Shown: positions 1 to 8,376 of the stretch, one piece after another
How the letters are laid out: the number at the start of each line of letters is the position of its first letter
Position numbering within the stretch: the stretch's first letter is position 1
NCBI GenBank assembly: GCA_030156945.1
Contig: JASGLT010000002.1
Span: forward strand, 1 to 64,000
Length of the DNA stretch: 64,000 nt
Source: Thermococcaceae archaeon
Lineage (GTDB): Archaea > Methanobacteriota_B > Thermococci > Thermococcales > Thermococcaceae
Direction: 5' to 3'
Made by a program: the position numbers and the translations under genes
Notes under the pieces: generated by a model
What the model saw: the letters and a program-made list of their open reading frames with translations, nothing else
The model's database searches: none
Told to the model about the DNA's origin: nothing

Positions 1-36
1 CTTCTTCACCGTGTAAAGCTTCTCTTTCACTACCAT
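1..36 (-). CDS. Start of an unidentified gene cut by the window edge
   Basis: Only twelve codons are visible, reading M-V-V-K-E-K-L-Y-T-V-K-K from an ATG at 36. A GTGGGTG run lies just upstream and a TTAAAAC box sits about 25 bases before that, which fits a Thermococcales promoter and start. There is too little protein to name a family. The call rests on the start signals only. Confidence 0.4.
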   Translation of the reverse strand, partial: MVVKEKLYTVKK

Positions 37-75
37 ACACCCACATTTATTCACAAAAAGTTTTAAGGCTTTCGC

Positions 76-162
76 TTAGGAAGAACTGTTAAGCAAGGCG
101 TAGTAGAGGAGGAGAATTCCGTTAACAAAAAGTAAGAGTGTTGCGAGGGCGAGGCGCTTCAT
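76..162 (-). CDS. 28-residue single-span membrane peptide
   Basis: An open frame of 28 codons starts at the ATG at 162 and ends at a TAA at 76. The peptide opens with M-K-R, continues with about 20 almost wholly hydrophobic residues and ends in N-S-S-S, so it looks like one membrane span with a short polar tail. Its ATG shares an ATGA with the stop of the cysteine-synthase-type gene upstream, an arrangement used for translational coupling throughout this window. No known family is recognised. It could be a chance frame, but the exact overlap and the clean membrane profile argue for a real small protein. Confidence 0.5.
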   Translation of the reverse strand: MKRLALATLLLFVNGILLLYYALLNSSS

Positions 163-1059
163 GTCATCCCCAGGTGGCTTTCAAATATCTCCACGTATTT
201 AAACCCATCGTCTGGAAACACGAGCACTATAGTTCCATCAAGTTCCTCTGAAAGCTTCTCGTAGGCGCCAACCACTGCCCCGGAACTCAGACCTATGATG
301 AGCCCGTCCTTTCTGGCTACCTTCACAACCCCTTCCACGGCCTCCTTCTGTGTCATCTCCACGACTCTGTCTATTTTGGCATCTTTCACCCATTTAGGGC
401 CCGTTTGGAGGGGTTTTATGCCCGGGATTTTTTCACCGGGGGCTGGAACAACTCCGATTACCGTGGTCTCATACCGCTCCTTCAGGTATCTCGCTATGCC
501 CGCTATGTGGCCGGAGGTTCCTATGCCCGCTATGAGCACGTCGGGTTTTCTGCCGATGCTTTTCAGCTGCTCCTCGATCTCCCTGGCAGTGAACCTGTAG
601 TGGGCATCGAAGTTGTCGTCGTTTTCAAACTGGTTCAAGTTGGCCGCGCCGTGCTTTCGTGCCTCTTCTTTTACAAACTCCACCATTTTCTGGTCTATTG
701 TCTCAAAGTCCGTTAGCAAAACTTCTGCACCGAGAACCCGGAGTAGGGTCATTGTGGACTTTGGAGTTGGCTTTGGCAGGTAGGCTCTGAACTCCACCCC
801 TAGAATGTTGCTCAGGGCGGCGAGTGCGATGCTGGTGTTGCCGGAGCTGGCCTCAAAAAGCCTCTTCGTGCCGTTGAGTTCACCGCGCTCAATGGCCCTC
901 AGAAGCATGTTAAAAGCGGCCCTGTCCTTTATGCTCCTGCTGAAGGGGTTAAAGAACTCTAACTTGGCAAAAGACATCCCCCCTCTCAAATGAAAGCTTC
1001 ACAAGGGGGGTAGGTTTGTACCGTTCAAAAAGCTCCAGAGTGCTCTCGAACACGTTCAT
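159..1059 (-). CDS. Cysteine synthase-type PLP enzyme with an apparent frameshift
   Basis: The protein belongs to the fold-type II PLP family of cysteine synthase and cystathionine beta-synthase. The open frame at 159-989 shows SRSIKDR with the PLP lysine, the substrate loop SSGNTS, the phosphate-binding loop GTSGHIAG and SSGA near the end, but it lacks the first beta strand. The missing N-terminus lies upstream in another frame: an ATG at 1059 with a GGTGAT ribosome site encodes MNVFESTLELFERYKPTPLV, the usual family beginning. The two parts join if one base is removed in the T4 run near 970 (giving D-V-F-A-K-L-E) or in the neighbouring six-base G run. The 901 bases from 159 to 1059 are 3n+1, as expected for one extra base. 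It could be a pseudogene, an assembly error or a recoded gene. The exact substrate (O-acetylserine or O-phosphoserine) cannot be read. Confidence 0.8.
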
Positions 1060-1122
1060 GGTATCACCGTAGCGTGTAGAGCTGAGGGTTAAAAAGGTTT
1101 GTGGACAGGCCATCATGGCCAA

Positions 1123-1707
1123 TTAAATCCTTCCCTCCAAAGCTTCCAGAATATTTTGGAACTCTCCCAAAGAAGCCCGGATAACCGGGTATTTGGGAGT
1201 AAACGGACATGGGGGCTCTCTCTTTGAACTTATCTCAAACGTCCCTATTTCTTTTGCTATTCTCACTATCTCCTCCTTGTCCATCCCTATGAGCGGTCTT
1301 AGGATTGGCAGGTCGCTGGCAGTGCTCACCACCATCAGGTTGTCGAGGGTCTGCGAAGCGACCTGTCCGAGGGAATCGCCCGTTATTATCGCACTCGCCC
1401 CGATTTCGTGGCCGATCCTGCAGGCCCTCCTCAGCATCAGCCACTTGCACAGGACGCAGGTGTATTTGATTTTTCCGAGTTCTCCCAGCTTCTCAAAGGC
1501 TGGAACGTGTTCCTCGGAGAAATCCACAATGACCGGGTCGTTGAGCTTCCCGTAGCGCTTCAGAACCTCGACTATTTCTGAGACCTTTTCTTCCTTGATG
1601 GAATCTTGCCTGAAGTGGATGGGCGTTATTTCTACCCCTTTCTTCAGCATCAGGTAAATGGCCACGGGTGAATCAATTCCAGAGCTGAGCAGGGCGACGG
1701 CCTTCAT
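1123..1707 (-). CDS. Stand-alone PP-loop protein, short paralogue of ThiI
   Basis: This 194-residue protein is the ATP-pyrophosphatase half of ThiI without the THUMP region. The PP-loop is SSGIDSP at residues 8-14, where ThiI has SGGIDSP. C84 and C87 form a CVLC motif, and GDSLGQVASQT follows near 110-120, all shared with the full ThiI gene 600 bases away. The family activates a substrate by adenylation, usually a tRNA base to be thiolated. Without a THUMP domain it would need another RNA-binding partner or a different substrate. The paralogy is plain in sequence; the substrate is unknown. Confidence 0.75.
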   Translation of the reverse strand: MKAVALLSSGIDSPVAIYLMLKKGVEITPIHFRQDSIKEEKVSEIVEVLKRYGKLNDPVIVDFSEEHVPAFEKLGELGKIKYTCVLCKWLMLRRACRIGHEIGASAIITGDSLGQVASQTLDNLMVVSTASDLPILRPLIGMDKEEIVRIAKEIGTFEISSKREPPCPFTPKYPVIRASLGEFQNILEALEGRI

Positions 1708-1751
1708 GGTATACCCTCTTTAGTGACCCCCTTTAAGGCTCTTTTCGGAAC

Positions 1752-2306
1752 CTAAAGTTTGAAACCTTTGAGGAGCAAGAGGCCGATATAAACGAACCAA
1801 GTTAATATCGTGGCAGCTCCAACCAGCTCGGGGATTGCGAGTCCCTTGAATACCCGCGTTAGATAAAGCATTGCAAGGAAAGTTAGGACTGCCAAAATGC
1901 TCCACATGTAGCCGAACTTTACTCCAGAGCGCCGGAGCTTGATGCCTATTATCGCTATGTCCGTCAGCGCCAGGAGGTAAAAGAGAATCGCAGATGGCGC
2001 GTGGAGTGCCTTTTCCTCGGGAAAGACTCCGACAAGGAACAGGAAAATCGCCGCCACTGGCATCAGGTAGCTAAGTCCGTTTCTGAATGCTGCTATTGCT
2101 GGAACCAGTGTTATCAGCGCGTAAACCATCAGGAAGCCGTTGAACCACCAGCGAGCGGGATTCTTAAGGGAACCCATGTCGCTGAGGGCGTTTTCGGTGA
2201 AGGAGAACCACGGGTTCTGACCTATCACTATCGAAAGCCCGACTATAAAAATGAGGGGAAGGGCTAGCGCAATGTAACCGCCGAGCCTTGTCATGTTCAC
2301 GTTCAT
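1752..2306 (-). CDS. DUF998 family membrane protein
   Basis: The 184-residue product has about six hydrophobic segments and the N-A-L-S-D-M-G-S motif after the first span that is typical of the DUF998 membrane family. The ATG at 2306 follows a GAGGTGGTAGT ribosome site. It lies nine bases downstream of thiI on the same strand, so the two may be co-transcribed, but nothing visible links their functions. The molecular role of DUF998 proteins is not established. Confidence 0.7.
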   Translation of the reverse strand: MNVNMTRLGGYIALALPLIFIVGLSIVIGQNPWFSFTENALSDMGSLKNPARWWFNGFLMVYALITLVPAIAAFRNGLSYLMPVAAIFLFLVGVFPEEKALHAPSAILFYLLALTDIAIIGIKLRRSGVKFGYMWSILAVLTFLAMLYLTRVFKGLAIPELVGAATILTWFVYIGLLLLKGFKL

Positions 2307-2315
2307 ACTACCACC

Positions 2316-3461
2316 TCAGCACTCCCTCTTCTTCGGGTCTTCTCCGAATATCGCCCTGTAAATCTTTCTAAACTCTTCCCATGAACCTCTAATCACGGGG
2401 TGCTTTGGGATGAACGGTATCTCGTCCTCAGGGAGAGTTGAAAGCTCAAACGTGCCTATCTTCTTCGCTATATCGACTATCTCCTCCTTGTCGAGCCCTA
2501 TGAGCGGACGGTAGATGGGCAGGTCGCTCGCCTGGCTGACGATGTACATGTTCTCGAGGGTCTGGCTTGCCACCTGTCCGAGCGAGTCGCCCATGACTAT
2601 TCCCTTTGCCCCGAACTCCTTCGCTATCCTATCCGCGTGCTTAACCATCATGAACTTGCACAGGACGCAGGTGTACTTCTCTTTACCGAGCTCTTTGATC
2701 TTCTTCAGCATCTCCTCTCTGTTCTGCGGCTTTACAACGATCAGCTCCGCCTTTCCTCCGTAGTGGTACTTCTTGAGCTGGCTCCATATTTTGCGCACCT
2801 TTTCAAGGGTCTTTTCGCCCATGTATATGTGAACCGGGATGACCTCGACCCCGCGCTTCATCATCAGGAAAGCAGCAACCGGCGAATCTATGCCACCGCT
2901 GAGCAGTGCAACGACCTTGCCCTGCGTCCCTATTGGGAGACCTCCCCAGCCCCTGATTTTGTCAACGAAGATGTAGGCCTTCCCCTCCATCAGCTCAACG
3001 CCGACCTCGATGTCGTATTCGTGCAGGTTGACTTCACTATCCTCGTTTTCGAGGATGTACTCACCCACCTTGGCCTGGATTTCGGGGCTTTTGAGAGGAA
3101 ACTCCTTGGTTATTCTCCTCGCGGTGACCCTGAACTTCGGTTTTTCAAGATTGAGCTCCCTCTTTTTCTTCCTGAAGAGCTTGAGGGCAGTCTTGTTGAT
3201 CTTCTCAAGCTCTGCATCGACTTCCATCGCCGGTGAGAGTGAAACTATTCCAAAGACCCTTGTGAGAACTTCCGTTGCTTCTTTAGCCCTGTTGGTTCTC
3301 ACGAGGATTCTGCCGTGCTTTGCTTCAACCTTCTTGAAGTCAATCTCCTCGCTGAGGAGGGCCTCTCTGATGTTGTTCATGAGAATGTTCTCAAACCACC
3401 GTCTCGTCTGTCTCGATTTCGTTCCAATCTCGCCGTACCTCACTATGACCACGTTGAACAT
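2316..3461 (-). CDS. thiI: tRNA 4-thiouridine synthetase ThiI
   Basis: ThiI adenylates and sulfurates uridine 8 of tRNA and in some organisms supplies sulfur for thiazole synthesis. The 381 residues hold an N-terminal ferredoxin-like region, a THUMP RNA-binding domain to about residue 165, and a PP-loop ATPase with SGGIDSP at 188-194. The CVLC pair near residue 266 and GDSLGQVASQT follow. There is no C-terminal rhodanese domain, as in other archaeal ThiI proteins. The start at 3461 has a GGGGTGAT ribosome site. The neighbouring short PP-loop gene is a paralogue of the second half. Confidence 0.92.
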   Translation of the reverse strand: MFNVVIVRYGEIGTKSRQTRRWFENILMNNIREALLSEEIDFKKVEAKHGRILVRTNRAKEATEVLTRVFGIVSLSPAMEVDAELEKINKTALKLFRKKKRELNLEKPKFRVTARRITKEFPLKSPEIQAKVGEYILENEDSEVNLHEYDIEVGVELMEGKAYIFVDKIRGWGGLPIGTQGKVVALLSGGIDSPVAAFLMMKRGVEVIPVHIYMGEKTLEKVRKIWSQLKKYHYGGKAELIVVKPQNREEMLKKIKELGKEKYTCVLCKFMMVKHADRIAKEFGAKGIVMGDSLGQVASQTLENMYIVSQASDLPIYRPLIGLDKEEIVDIAKKIGTFELSTLPEDEIPFIPKHPVIRGSWEEFRKIYRAIFGEDPKKREC

Positions 3462-3471
3462 GAAATCACCC

Positions 3472-3786
3472 CTACGGGAATCTTATCACGATTTCAATGT
3501 ATTTTTGGATGACCGTGTAGAGAACGAGAGAGATTATGTAAGAGGAGATTATTATCAGCTCGTTCATCTCAAAGATGTGTGATGCGAGTTCTTTGGCCCT
3601 GGGGCTTGCATCAACTATGGTTTTCATGTAGCGGGACTTTAGGTTCTGGTTTATGAGCAGGAAGCCCACCATGAAGAGTATTCCAGCTAACCCCCACATC
3701 TTGCCCAGGCCGAGCATTATGAAGAGCGTGGATGCCAGCGTGAGCCATCCGCCGGCTATGCCGAGCAGTATCACGAACTCTATCAT
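3472..3786 (-). CDS. Small multi-span membrane protein, unknown
   Basis: The 104-residue protein has two adjacent hydrophobic stretches in its first half, a charged middle (K-S-R-Y-M-K) and a third hydrophobic segment near the C-terminus. The start at 3786 is chosen over an in-frame ATG at 3840 because a GGTGG ribosome site directly precedes it. It lies ten bases upstream of thiI on the same strand and could share its transcript. I do not recognise the family. Confidence 0.6.
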   Translation of the reverse strand: MIEFVILLGIAGGWLTLASTLFIMLGLGKMWGLAGILFMVGFLLINQNLKSRYMKTIVDASPRAKELASHIFEMNELIIISSYIISLVLYTVIQKYIEIVIRFP

Positions 3787-3840
3787 CCTTCCACCTGGAC
3801 ACGTAGAGGAAAGGAGGATAAAAAAAGTTTGCGTGTTCAT

Positions 3841-4449
3841 TCAGAGTATCCGCGTAACCTCTTCCACGCCCTTCTTCCTCCTCCGCGGTTTCACTTCATC
3901 CCTCGCCCTTCCAACGGGAATGACTCCCACCAGGTAATAGTTCTCGTCGAGACCGGCGAGCTCTCTGACCTTCTCCTCAATCCCACTGAAGTTCGTCACG
4001 CCGATATACACCGTCCCGAGGCCGAGCTCCACTGCCTCGAGCATGAGGTTCTGGATAGCCATCGCCGCGCTCTCCACGCTCCAGATGAACTCGACCTCGT
4101 CGAACTCTCGCCCCTTGAGGAAGCGGACCCTCCTGTCTATGAAGACCGCTATGTAAACCGGCGCCCGGTACATCCCCTCTTCGTAGATTCTCTTTCTGAG
4201 CTTCTCAATCTTCTCCTCCGGCAGGTTCACGGCACGGTAGTATTTGACCATACCCTCTCCGATTAGGTCGTAGATTTTCTTCCGCGCGTCCTCGCTCTTG
4301 AAGACGACGAAGAGCCAGTTCTCAAGCCCGCTGGCCGTGGGTGCCCTTATCGCGGCCTCTATGAGGGCCCTTATCTCATCGTCGCTCACTGGCTCTTCCG
4401 TGAAATACCTTACGGATGCGCGCTTCATAATAGCTTCGTCGAGCTTCAT
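3841..4449 (-). CDS. Nitroreductase family FMN oxidoreductase
   Basis: The 202-residue product carries nitroreductase-family features: an N-terminal R-A-S-V-R-x-F phosphate-binding motif for FMN near residue 10, the A-P-T-A-S-G-L-E-N-W segment near 36-45, and a C-terminal G-V-I-P-V-G-R-A. Family members are dimeric flavoproteins that reduce nitro compounds, quinones or flavins with NAD(P)H. The physiological substrate cannot be inferred here, since the neighbours are a membrane protein and a toxin-antitoxin pair. Confidence 0.85.
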   Translation of the reverse strand: MKLDEAIMKRASVRYFTEEPVSDDEIRALIEAAIRAPTASGLENWLFVVFKSEDARKKIYDLIGEGMVKYYRAVNLPEEKIEKLRKRIYEEGMYRAPVYIAVFIDRRVRFLKGREFDEVEFIWSVESAAMAIQNLMLEAVELGLGTVYIGVTNFSGIEEKVRELAGLDENYYLVGVIPVGRARDEVKPRRRKKGVEEVTRIL

Positions 4450-4508
4450 TGTCGTCCCCCTAAGGAGAAATGGGTGAAGAGCTTATCAAAATTTTTAGAA
4501 CCAAAGGT

Positions 4509-4805
4509 TTACTGCTGACCTCTGTATGCCCGCTCTCTCGGCCGTATATCGGTTACGACAATTATCTTCTCTTCCCAGTAGACGGTGTAGAAGATGCGGT
4601 AATCTCCTATCCTAAGGCGGTATGTGTTGCTCTCCTTACTCTTTTCGCCCTTAACGGGCTTCAAATCGTAGGGCGGCTTTGGGTATGGGTTCGTTTTCAG
4701 GGCTTCTATGAACTCGGCGAGCTTTCTGCGCTGGGAGGGATGGAGGTACTTTTTGGCCTTTTTGACAACGTCTTTATCCACGATTACGGTGTACACCCGC
4801 TTCAC
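4509..4805 (-). CDS. relE: RelE-like mRNA interferase toxin
   Basis: The 98-residue basic protein matches the archaeal RelE/ParE fold: an N-terminal strand with V-D-K-D-V-V-K-K-A-K-K, a central Y-R-L-R-I-G-D-Y-R-I-F-Y segment near 68-78, and a terminal R-P-R-E-R-A-Y. Archaeal RelE proteins cleave mRNA on the ribosome and are neutralised by a small RelB partner. The start overlaps the end of the upstream antitoxin gene by four bases, the standard arrangement for the pair. Confidence 0.85.
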   Translation of the reverse strand: MKRVYTVIVDKDVVKKAKKYLHPSQRRKLAEFIEALKTNPYPKPPYDLKPVKGEKSKESNTYRLRIGDYRIFYTVYWEEKIIVVTDIRPRERAYRGQQ

Positions 4806-5023
4806 CCTAAGAGCTCTTTAATTGCTTCGTCTGCCTCCAGTCCCTTGGAAGGATTGTTTTTGAGCTCTTCAGCCTTTCTTGTCAGTTCCTGATATTCCTC
4901 TTCGGGTATTATCTCAGCTTCCTCCTTTTTTGCCTGGAGTTTAAGGAGTTCGAGCTTGAGTTCTTCCAGCTCCTTTTCTATCTTTTCAATGCGACTGATA
5001 ATGACCTGGACACTCTCTGCCAT
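4802..5023 (-). CDS. relB: RelB-like antitoxin
   Basis: The 73-residue protein starts at the ATG at 5023, nine bases after a GAGGTGA site, rather than at the in-frame ATG at 5101. It is a long charged helix rich in E, K and L, followed by a short acidic tail with I-P-E-E-E-Y-Q-E-L. This is the layout of archaeal RelB, which wraps around RelE. It overlaps relE by ATGA. Recognition relies on the partner as much as on the sequence. Confidence 0.75.
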   Translation of the reverse strand: MAESVQVIISRIEKIEKELEELKLELLKLQAKKEEAEIIPEEEYQELTRKAEELKNNPSKGLEADEAIKELLG

Positions 5024-5209
5024 CCGACAACTCACCTCTTCCGTTACCTTTGTATCCCTAAGTACTAAAACCTTTTGCGGCAGATTTTGAATGGGCTTCA
5101 TTCGGTTTTCCCGTTTTGCTTGGATTAAGCACAGTCGAACTCACACACATTTTTACTTTCATCCCAAAGGTTTAATAGCTCCCTTTCCAAACCTCCCAAG
5201 GTGAAAGAC

Positions 5210-5923
5210 ATGTACGGATGGCGCGGAAGGCTCGGCCTTATAGTTCCATCATCAAACACGACGATGGAGATGGAGCTTCACAATTACCTGCCCGAGGGTG
5301 TTTCACTCCACACATCGAGGATGCCCCTGAGGAACGTCACGGAAGAGGAGCTCGTCAAGATGAGCTCTCTCGCCGTGGAGAGCGCGAAGCTGTTAAGGGA
5401 TGCAGACGTTGAGCTCATCCTATACGGGTGCACGAGCGGCTCATTCATCGGCGGAAAGGACTACGAGAAGGAGCTTGAAGCGAAGATAGAGGATGAAGTC
5501 AAGGTTCCCGTCATAAGCACGAGCACCGCGGTGATCGAGGCGCTCAAAATCCTCGATGCCCAGTCAATACTCGTCATAACTCCCTATACCGACGAGATAA
5601 ACGCCAGAGAAAAGGAGTTTCTTGAGGCCAACGAGTTCGAGGTTCTGGACATCCGGGGGCTCGGCATAGAGGACAACCTCAGGATCGGCCGGCTTGAGCC
5701 CTATGAAGCTTACCGTTTGGCAAAGGCCAGCTTCGTTGATGAGGCGGATGCAATTTTCATCAGCTGCACCAACTGGAGAACCTTTGAGATAATCGAAGCC
5801 CTTGAGGAAGACCTCGGCGTCCCCGTCGTTACCAGCAACCAGGCCTCTCTCTGGCTTGCCCTAAGGGAAATGGACGTTATGGAAAAAATACCCGGTCTCG
5901 GGAAGCTCCTGATGGACTTTTGA
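5210..5923 (+). CDS. Asp/Glu racemase superfamily enzyme, maleate isomerase-like
   Basis: The 237-residue protein belongs to the Asp/Glu racemase, maleate isomerase and arylmalonate decarboxylase superfamily. Two symmetry-related cysteines are visible: Y-G-C-T-S-G-S near residue 79 and S-C-T-N-W-R near 189. The N-terminal G-L-I-V-P-S-S-N-T-T-M-E motif is typical of the maleate isomerase branch. These cysteines act as acid/base or nucleophile on a dicarboxylate. The ATG at 5210 is preferred because GGTGA at 5200-5204 is its ribosome site; a TTTAATA box lies about 33 bases upstream. The true substrate is unknown. Confidence 0.8.
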   Translation: MYGWRGRLGLIVPSSNTTMEMELHNYLPEGVSLHTSRMPLRNVTEEELVKMSSLAVESAKLLRDADVELILYGCTSGSFIGGKDYEKELEAKIEDEVKVPVISTSTAVIEALKILDAQSILVITPYTDEINAREKEFLEANEFEVLDIRGLGIEDNLRIGRLEPYEAYRLAKASFVDEADAIFISCTNWRTFEIIEALEEDLGVPVVTSNQASLWLALREMDVMEKIPGLGKLLMDF

Positions 5924-6017
5924 ATTTTCCCTGTGGGTTTTGATAGTTTTGGAGGCCGTTTCAAATTTTCCCTCTCCCGAAACTCTTTTAAGGGGTAGGC
6001 TTTATTTTTGAAGTAGT

Positions 6018-6034
6018 ACTCACTGAGGGTGATA
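6018..6034 (+). promoter_or_regulatory. Candidate TGM operator (Tgr/TrmBL1 site) at the pfk start
   Basis: ACTCAC-TGAGG-GTGATA matches the Thermococcales glycolytic motif TATCAC-N5-GTGATA at 10 of 12 fixed positions. It lies just downstream of a TTTATTTTT box near 6000 and overlaps the probable transcription start and ribosome site of the ADP-phosphofructokinase gene. That is the position expected for repression of glycolysis by Tgr. The degenerate left half lowers confidence. Confidence 0.5.
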
Positions 6035-6037
6035 CAT

Positions 6038-7423
6038 ATGGTCAGGGAGCTCCTGGAAAAAGCCCGGGAACTTTCGATATATACAGCCTACAACACCAAC
6101 GTCGACGCGATAGTTTATCTAAACGATGAAATCATTCAGAAGCTAATCGCCGAGTTCGGTGCCGAGGCCGTGAGGAGAAGGATGGATGAGTACCCGAGGG
6201 AGATAAACGAGCCTCTGGACTTCGTTGCAAGACTTGTTCATGCCCTCAAGACAGGAAAACCCATGGCAGTGCCCCTCGTAAACGAGGAGCTCCAGCCGTG
6301 GTTTGACTCCCATTTTAACTATGACGTTGAGAGAATGGGCGGACAGGCGGGGATAATAGCGAACCTTCTCGCAAATCTCGACTTCAGGGAGGTTCTCGTC
6401 TACACCCCCCACCTGGCCAAGAGGCAGGCAGAGATGTTTGTCAAGAAGCCAAACCTATTCTATCCAGTCGTTGAGGATGGGAAGCTCCTCCTCAAGCATC
6501 CCTGGGAAGCGTACCGCGAGAACGATCCCGTCAAGGTAAACCGGATTTTTGAGTTTAGAGCCGGGACGACTTTCAGACTCGGGAGCGAAACTATAACAGT
6601 CCCCTTCTCGGGCAGGTTCATTGTTTCAGCCCGTTTTGAGAGCATAAGAATATACACGGAGCCGGCTTTGAAGCCCTTCCTGCCGGAAATCGGCCAGCGG
6701 ATTGACGGAGCGATTCTTTCAGGATACCAGGGTATAAAGCTCCGCTATTCGGACGGAAAGGATGCAAACTACTATCTCAGGGAGGCCAAAAAGGACATAC
6801 TCCTACTCAAGCGCGAGAAGGACGTCAAAGTCCACCTTGAGTTCGCCTCAATTCAGAACCGCGAGCTGAGGAAGAAAGTCATTTACAACCTCTTCCCTCT
6901 CGTAGACAGCGTTGGGATGGATGAGGCGGAGATAGCCTATGTTCTCAGTGCCCTCGGTTATGATAAACTCGCAGATAGAATATTCACATACAACCGCATC
7001 GAGGACACCGTACTGGGTGGAAAGATTCTCATCGACGAGATGAACCTCGAACTCCTCCAGATTCACACGATATACTACATTATGTACATCGCGCATGCAG
7101 ACAACCCTCTGAGCGAGGCGGAGCTTAGGAACAGTCTCGAGCTCGCAACAACTCTTGCCGCTTCAAGGGCTTCCCTTGGGGACGTAACGTCTCCCGATCA
7201 AATAAGCGTTGGAATGAGCGTTCCTTACAACGAGCGCGGTGAATACGTTAAACTCCGCTTTGAAGAGGCGAAGAGAAAGCAGAGGAGCAGGGAGTACAAG
7301 CTCGTCATTATTCCAACGAGGCTCGTTCCAAAGCCCGTCTCAACCGTGGGTCTCGGAGATACGATATCTACGGGGGCCTTCACGAGCTATCTGGCAATGC
7401 TTAAGGAGAAAGGGGCGCTTTGA
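6038..7423 (+). CDS. pfkC: ADP-dependent phosphofructokinase
   Basis: The 461-residue enzyme phosphorylates fructose 6-phosphate with ADP as donor in the modified Embden-Meyerhof pathway of Thermococcales. The N-terminal Y-N-T-N-V-D-A-I motif, R-M-G-G-Q-A-G-I-I-A-N near residue 100 and G-L-G-D-T-I-S with the catalytic aspartate at D441 match the ADP-dependent kinase family. The sequence throughout follows the Pyrococcus phosphofructokinase rather than the glucokinase. The ATG at 6038 follows GGTGAT; the in-frame GTG at 6029 is part of that site. A candidate TGM operator overlaps the leader. Confidence 0.93.
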   Translation: MVRELLEKARELSIYTAYNTNVDAIVYLNDEIIQKLIAEFGAEAVRRRMDEYPREINEPLDFVARLVHALKTGKPMAVPLVNEELQPWFDSHFNYDVERMGGQAGIIANLLANLDFREVLVYTPHLAKRQAEMFVKKPNLFYPVVEDGKLLLKHPWEAYRENDPVKVNRIFEFRAGTTFRLGSETITVPFSGRFIVSARFESIRIYTEPALKPFLPEIGQRIDGAILSGYQGIKLRYSDGKDANYYLREAKKDILLLKREKDVKVHLEFASIQNRELRKKVIYNLFPLVDSVGMDEAEIAYVLSALGYDKLADRIFTYNRIEDTVLGGKILIDEMNLELLQIHTIYYIMYIAHADNPLSEAELRNSLELATTLAASRASLGDVTSPDQISVGMSVPYNERGEYVKLRFEEAKRKQRSREYKLVIIPTRLVPKPVSTVGLGDTISTGAFTSYLAMLKEKGAL

Positions 7424-7429
7424 AGAACT

Positions 7430-7495
7430 AAGCTTTCATTTCCCTGTTTATTTTCCCTTTAGATAGAGGATTTTGACATTAAATGAAAGAAGCTT
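7430..7495. terminator. Imperfect inverted repeat between convergent pfkC and xerA
   Basis: AAGCTTTCATTT at 7430-7441 is complementary to AAATGAAAGAAGCTT at 7481-7495 apart from a three-base bulge. The intervening bases are T-rich. The position between two convergent stop codons suggests a shared 3' end structure, but archaeal termination needs mainly T-runs, so this is tentative. Confidence 0.3.
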
Positions 7496-7532
7496 TGGGT
7501 TCCAAGATACGTGGAAAGTTCTCTGCAATCAT

Positions 7533-8375
7533 TCACTCCTCTATCAGTTCTTCTATGAGCTTTGCCTTCTCCTGTGCCTTTCTGAGGTGCTCTACCGTAA
7601 CCTTGGTGTAAATCTGCGTTGTTGATAGGTTGGAGTGCCCCAGGAGCTCCTGGATAGCCCTTATATCTACCCCCTCCTCGAGCATGTGGGTGGCGAAGCT
7701 GTGCCGGAGCTTATGGGGAGTTACCTCAACCCCTGCCTTTTTGCCGTACTCTTTTAGGATGTACCAGACTGTTTTGGGGGAGATTTTGTCTTTGTTTTTC
7801 CTGCGGTTTTCAACTAGCAGGTATTCACTGCCGTCTTCCCTGCTCTGGAGGTATTCCTTTATGGTTCTTGCCAGGGTTTCTGAAATTGGAACTACTCTAT
7901 CCTTGGCTCCTTTTCCTCCCCTAACGACTATTAGACTTCTCTCAAGGTCAACGTCCTTTCTTCTGAGGTTGCAGACCTCACTAACCCGAAGCCCCGCGCC
8001 GTACAGCAGAAGGACTATGAGCCTGTCCCTCTTCCTCGTTGGGGGAATCACGGAGAGGAGTCTCTTGATTTCTTCCCTCGTCAACGCTTTTGGCAGGCTC
8101 TTTGGAACTTTTGGGGGCTTCAGTTTTTCAGCTTCATCGTCTTGGCCCTCAAAACGAAAATATGTCCTTAAAGCCTGCACTACGAGGTTTAAACTCCTGT
8201 TTGAGTACCCATTTTTCCTGAGGTGGGCCAAAAATCGGAGGGCAGAGCGTGATTTAAGCTCTCCGCCCCATTCGAGGTATTTCCTGACGTAGTAGGAGTA
8301 CATCCTTATGGTGTTCGGGCTTTTCCCCTCGAGGTCGAGGTAGGTTTCGAACTCCTCTATTACCTCCTCCTCCAT
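7533..8375 (-). CDS. xerA: Tyrosine recombinase XerA
   Basis: XerA resolves chromosome dimers at a dif site in Thermococcales without needing FtsK. The 280 residues comprise an N-terminal SAM-like core-binding domain (to about residue 90) and a catalytic domain with the full set R130, K155, H221, R224, H247 and nucleophile Y256. The motifs are [18 protein letters not shown] and L-G-H-S...Q-I-Y-T. The start lies one base after the stop of the TOPRIM gene upstream, so the two form an operon. Confidence 0.92.
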   Translation of the reverse strand: MEEEVIEEFETYLDLEGKSPNTIRMYSYYVRKYLEWGGELKSRSALRFLAHLRKNGYSNRSLNLVVQALRTYFRFEGQDDEAEKLKPPKVPKSLPKALTREEIKRLLSVIPPTRKRDRLIVLLLYGAGLRVSEVCNLRRKDVDLERSLIVVRGGKGAKDRVVPISETLARTIKEYLQSREDGSEYLLVENRRKNKDKISPKTVWYILKEYGKKAGVEVTPHKLRHSFATHMLEEGVDIRAIQELLGHSNLSTTQIYTKVTVEHLRKAQEKAKLIEELIEE

Positions 8376-8376
8376 T

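Noticed and set aside
7424-7532. dif site beside xerA
   Set aside because: The 28-base archaeal dif pattern was not seen here; only an imperfect inverted repeat is present, and dif need not lie near xerA.
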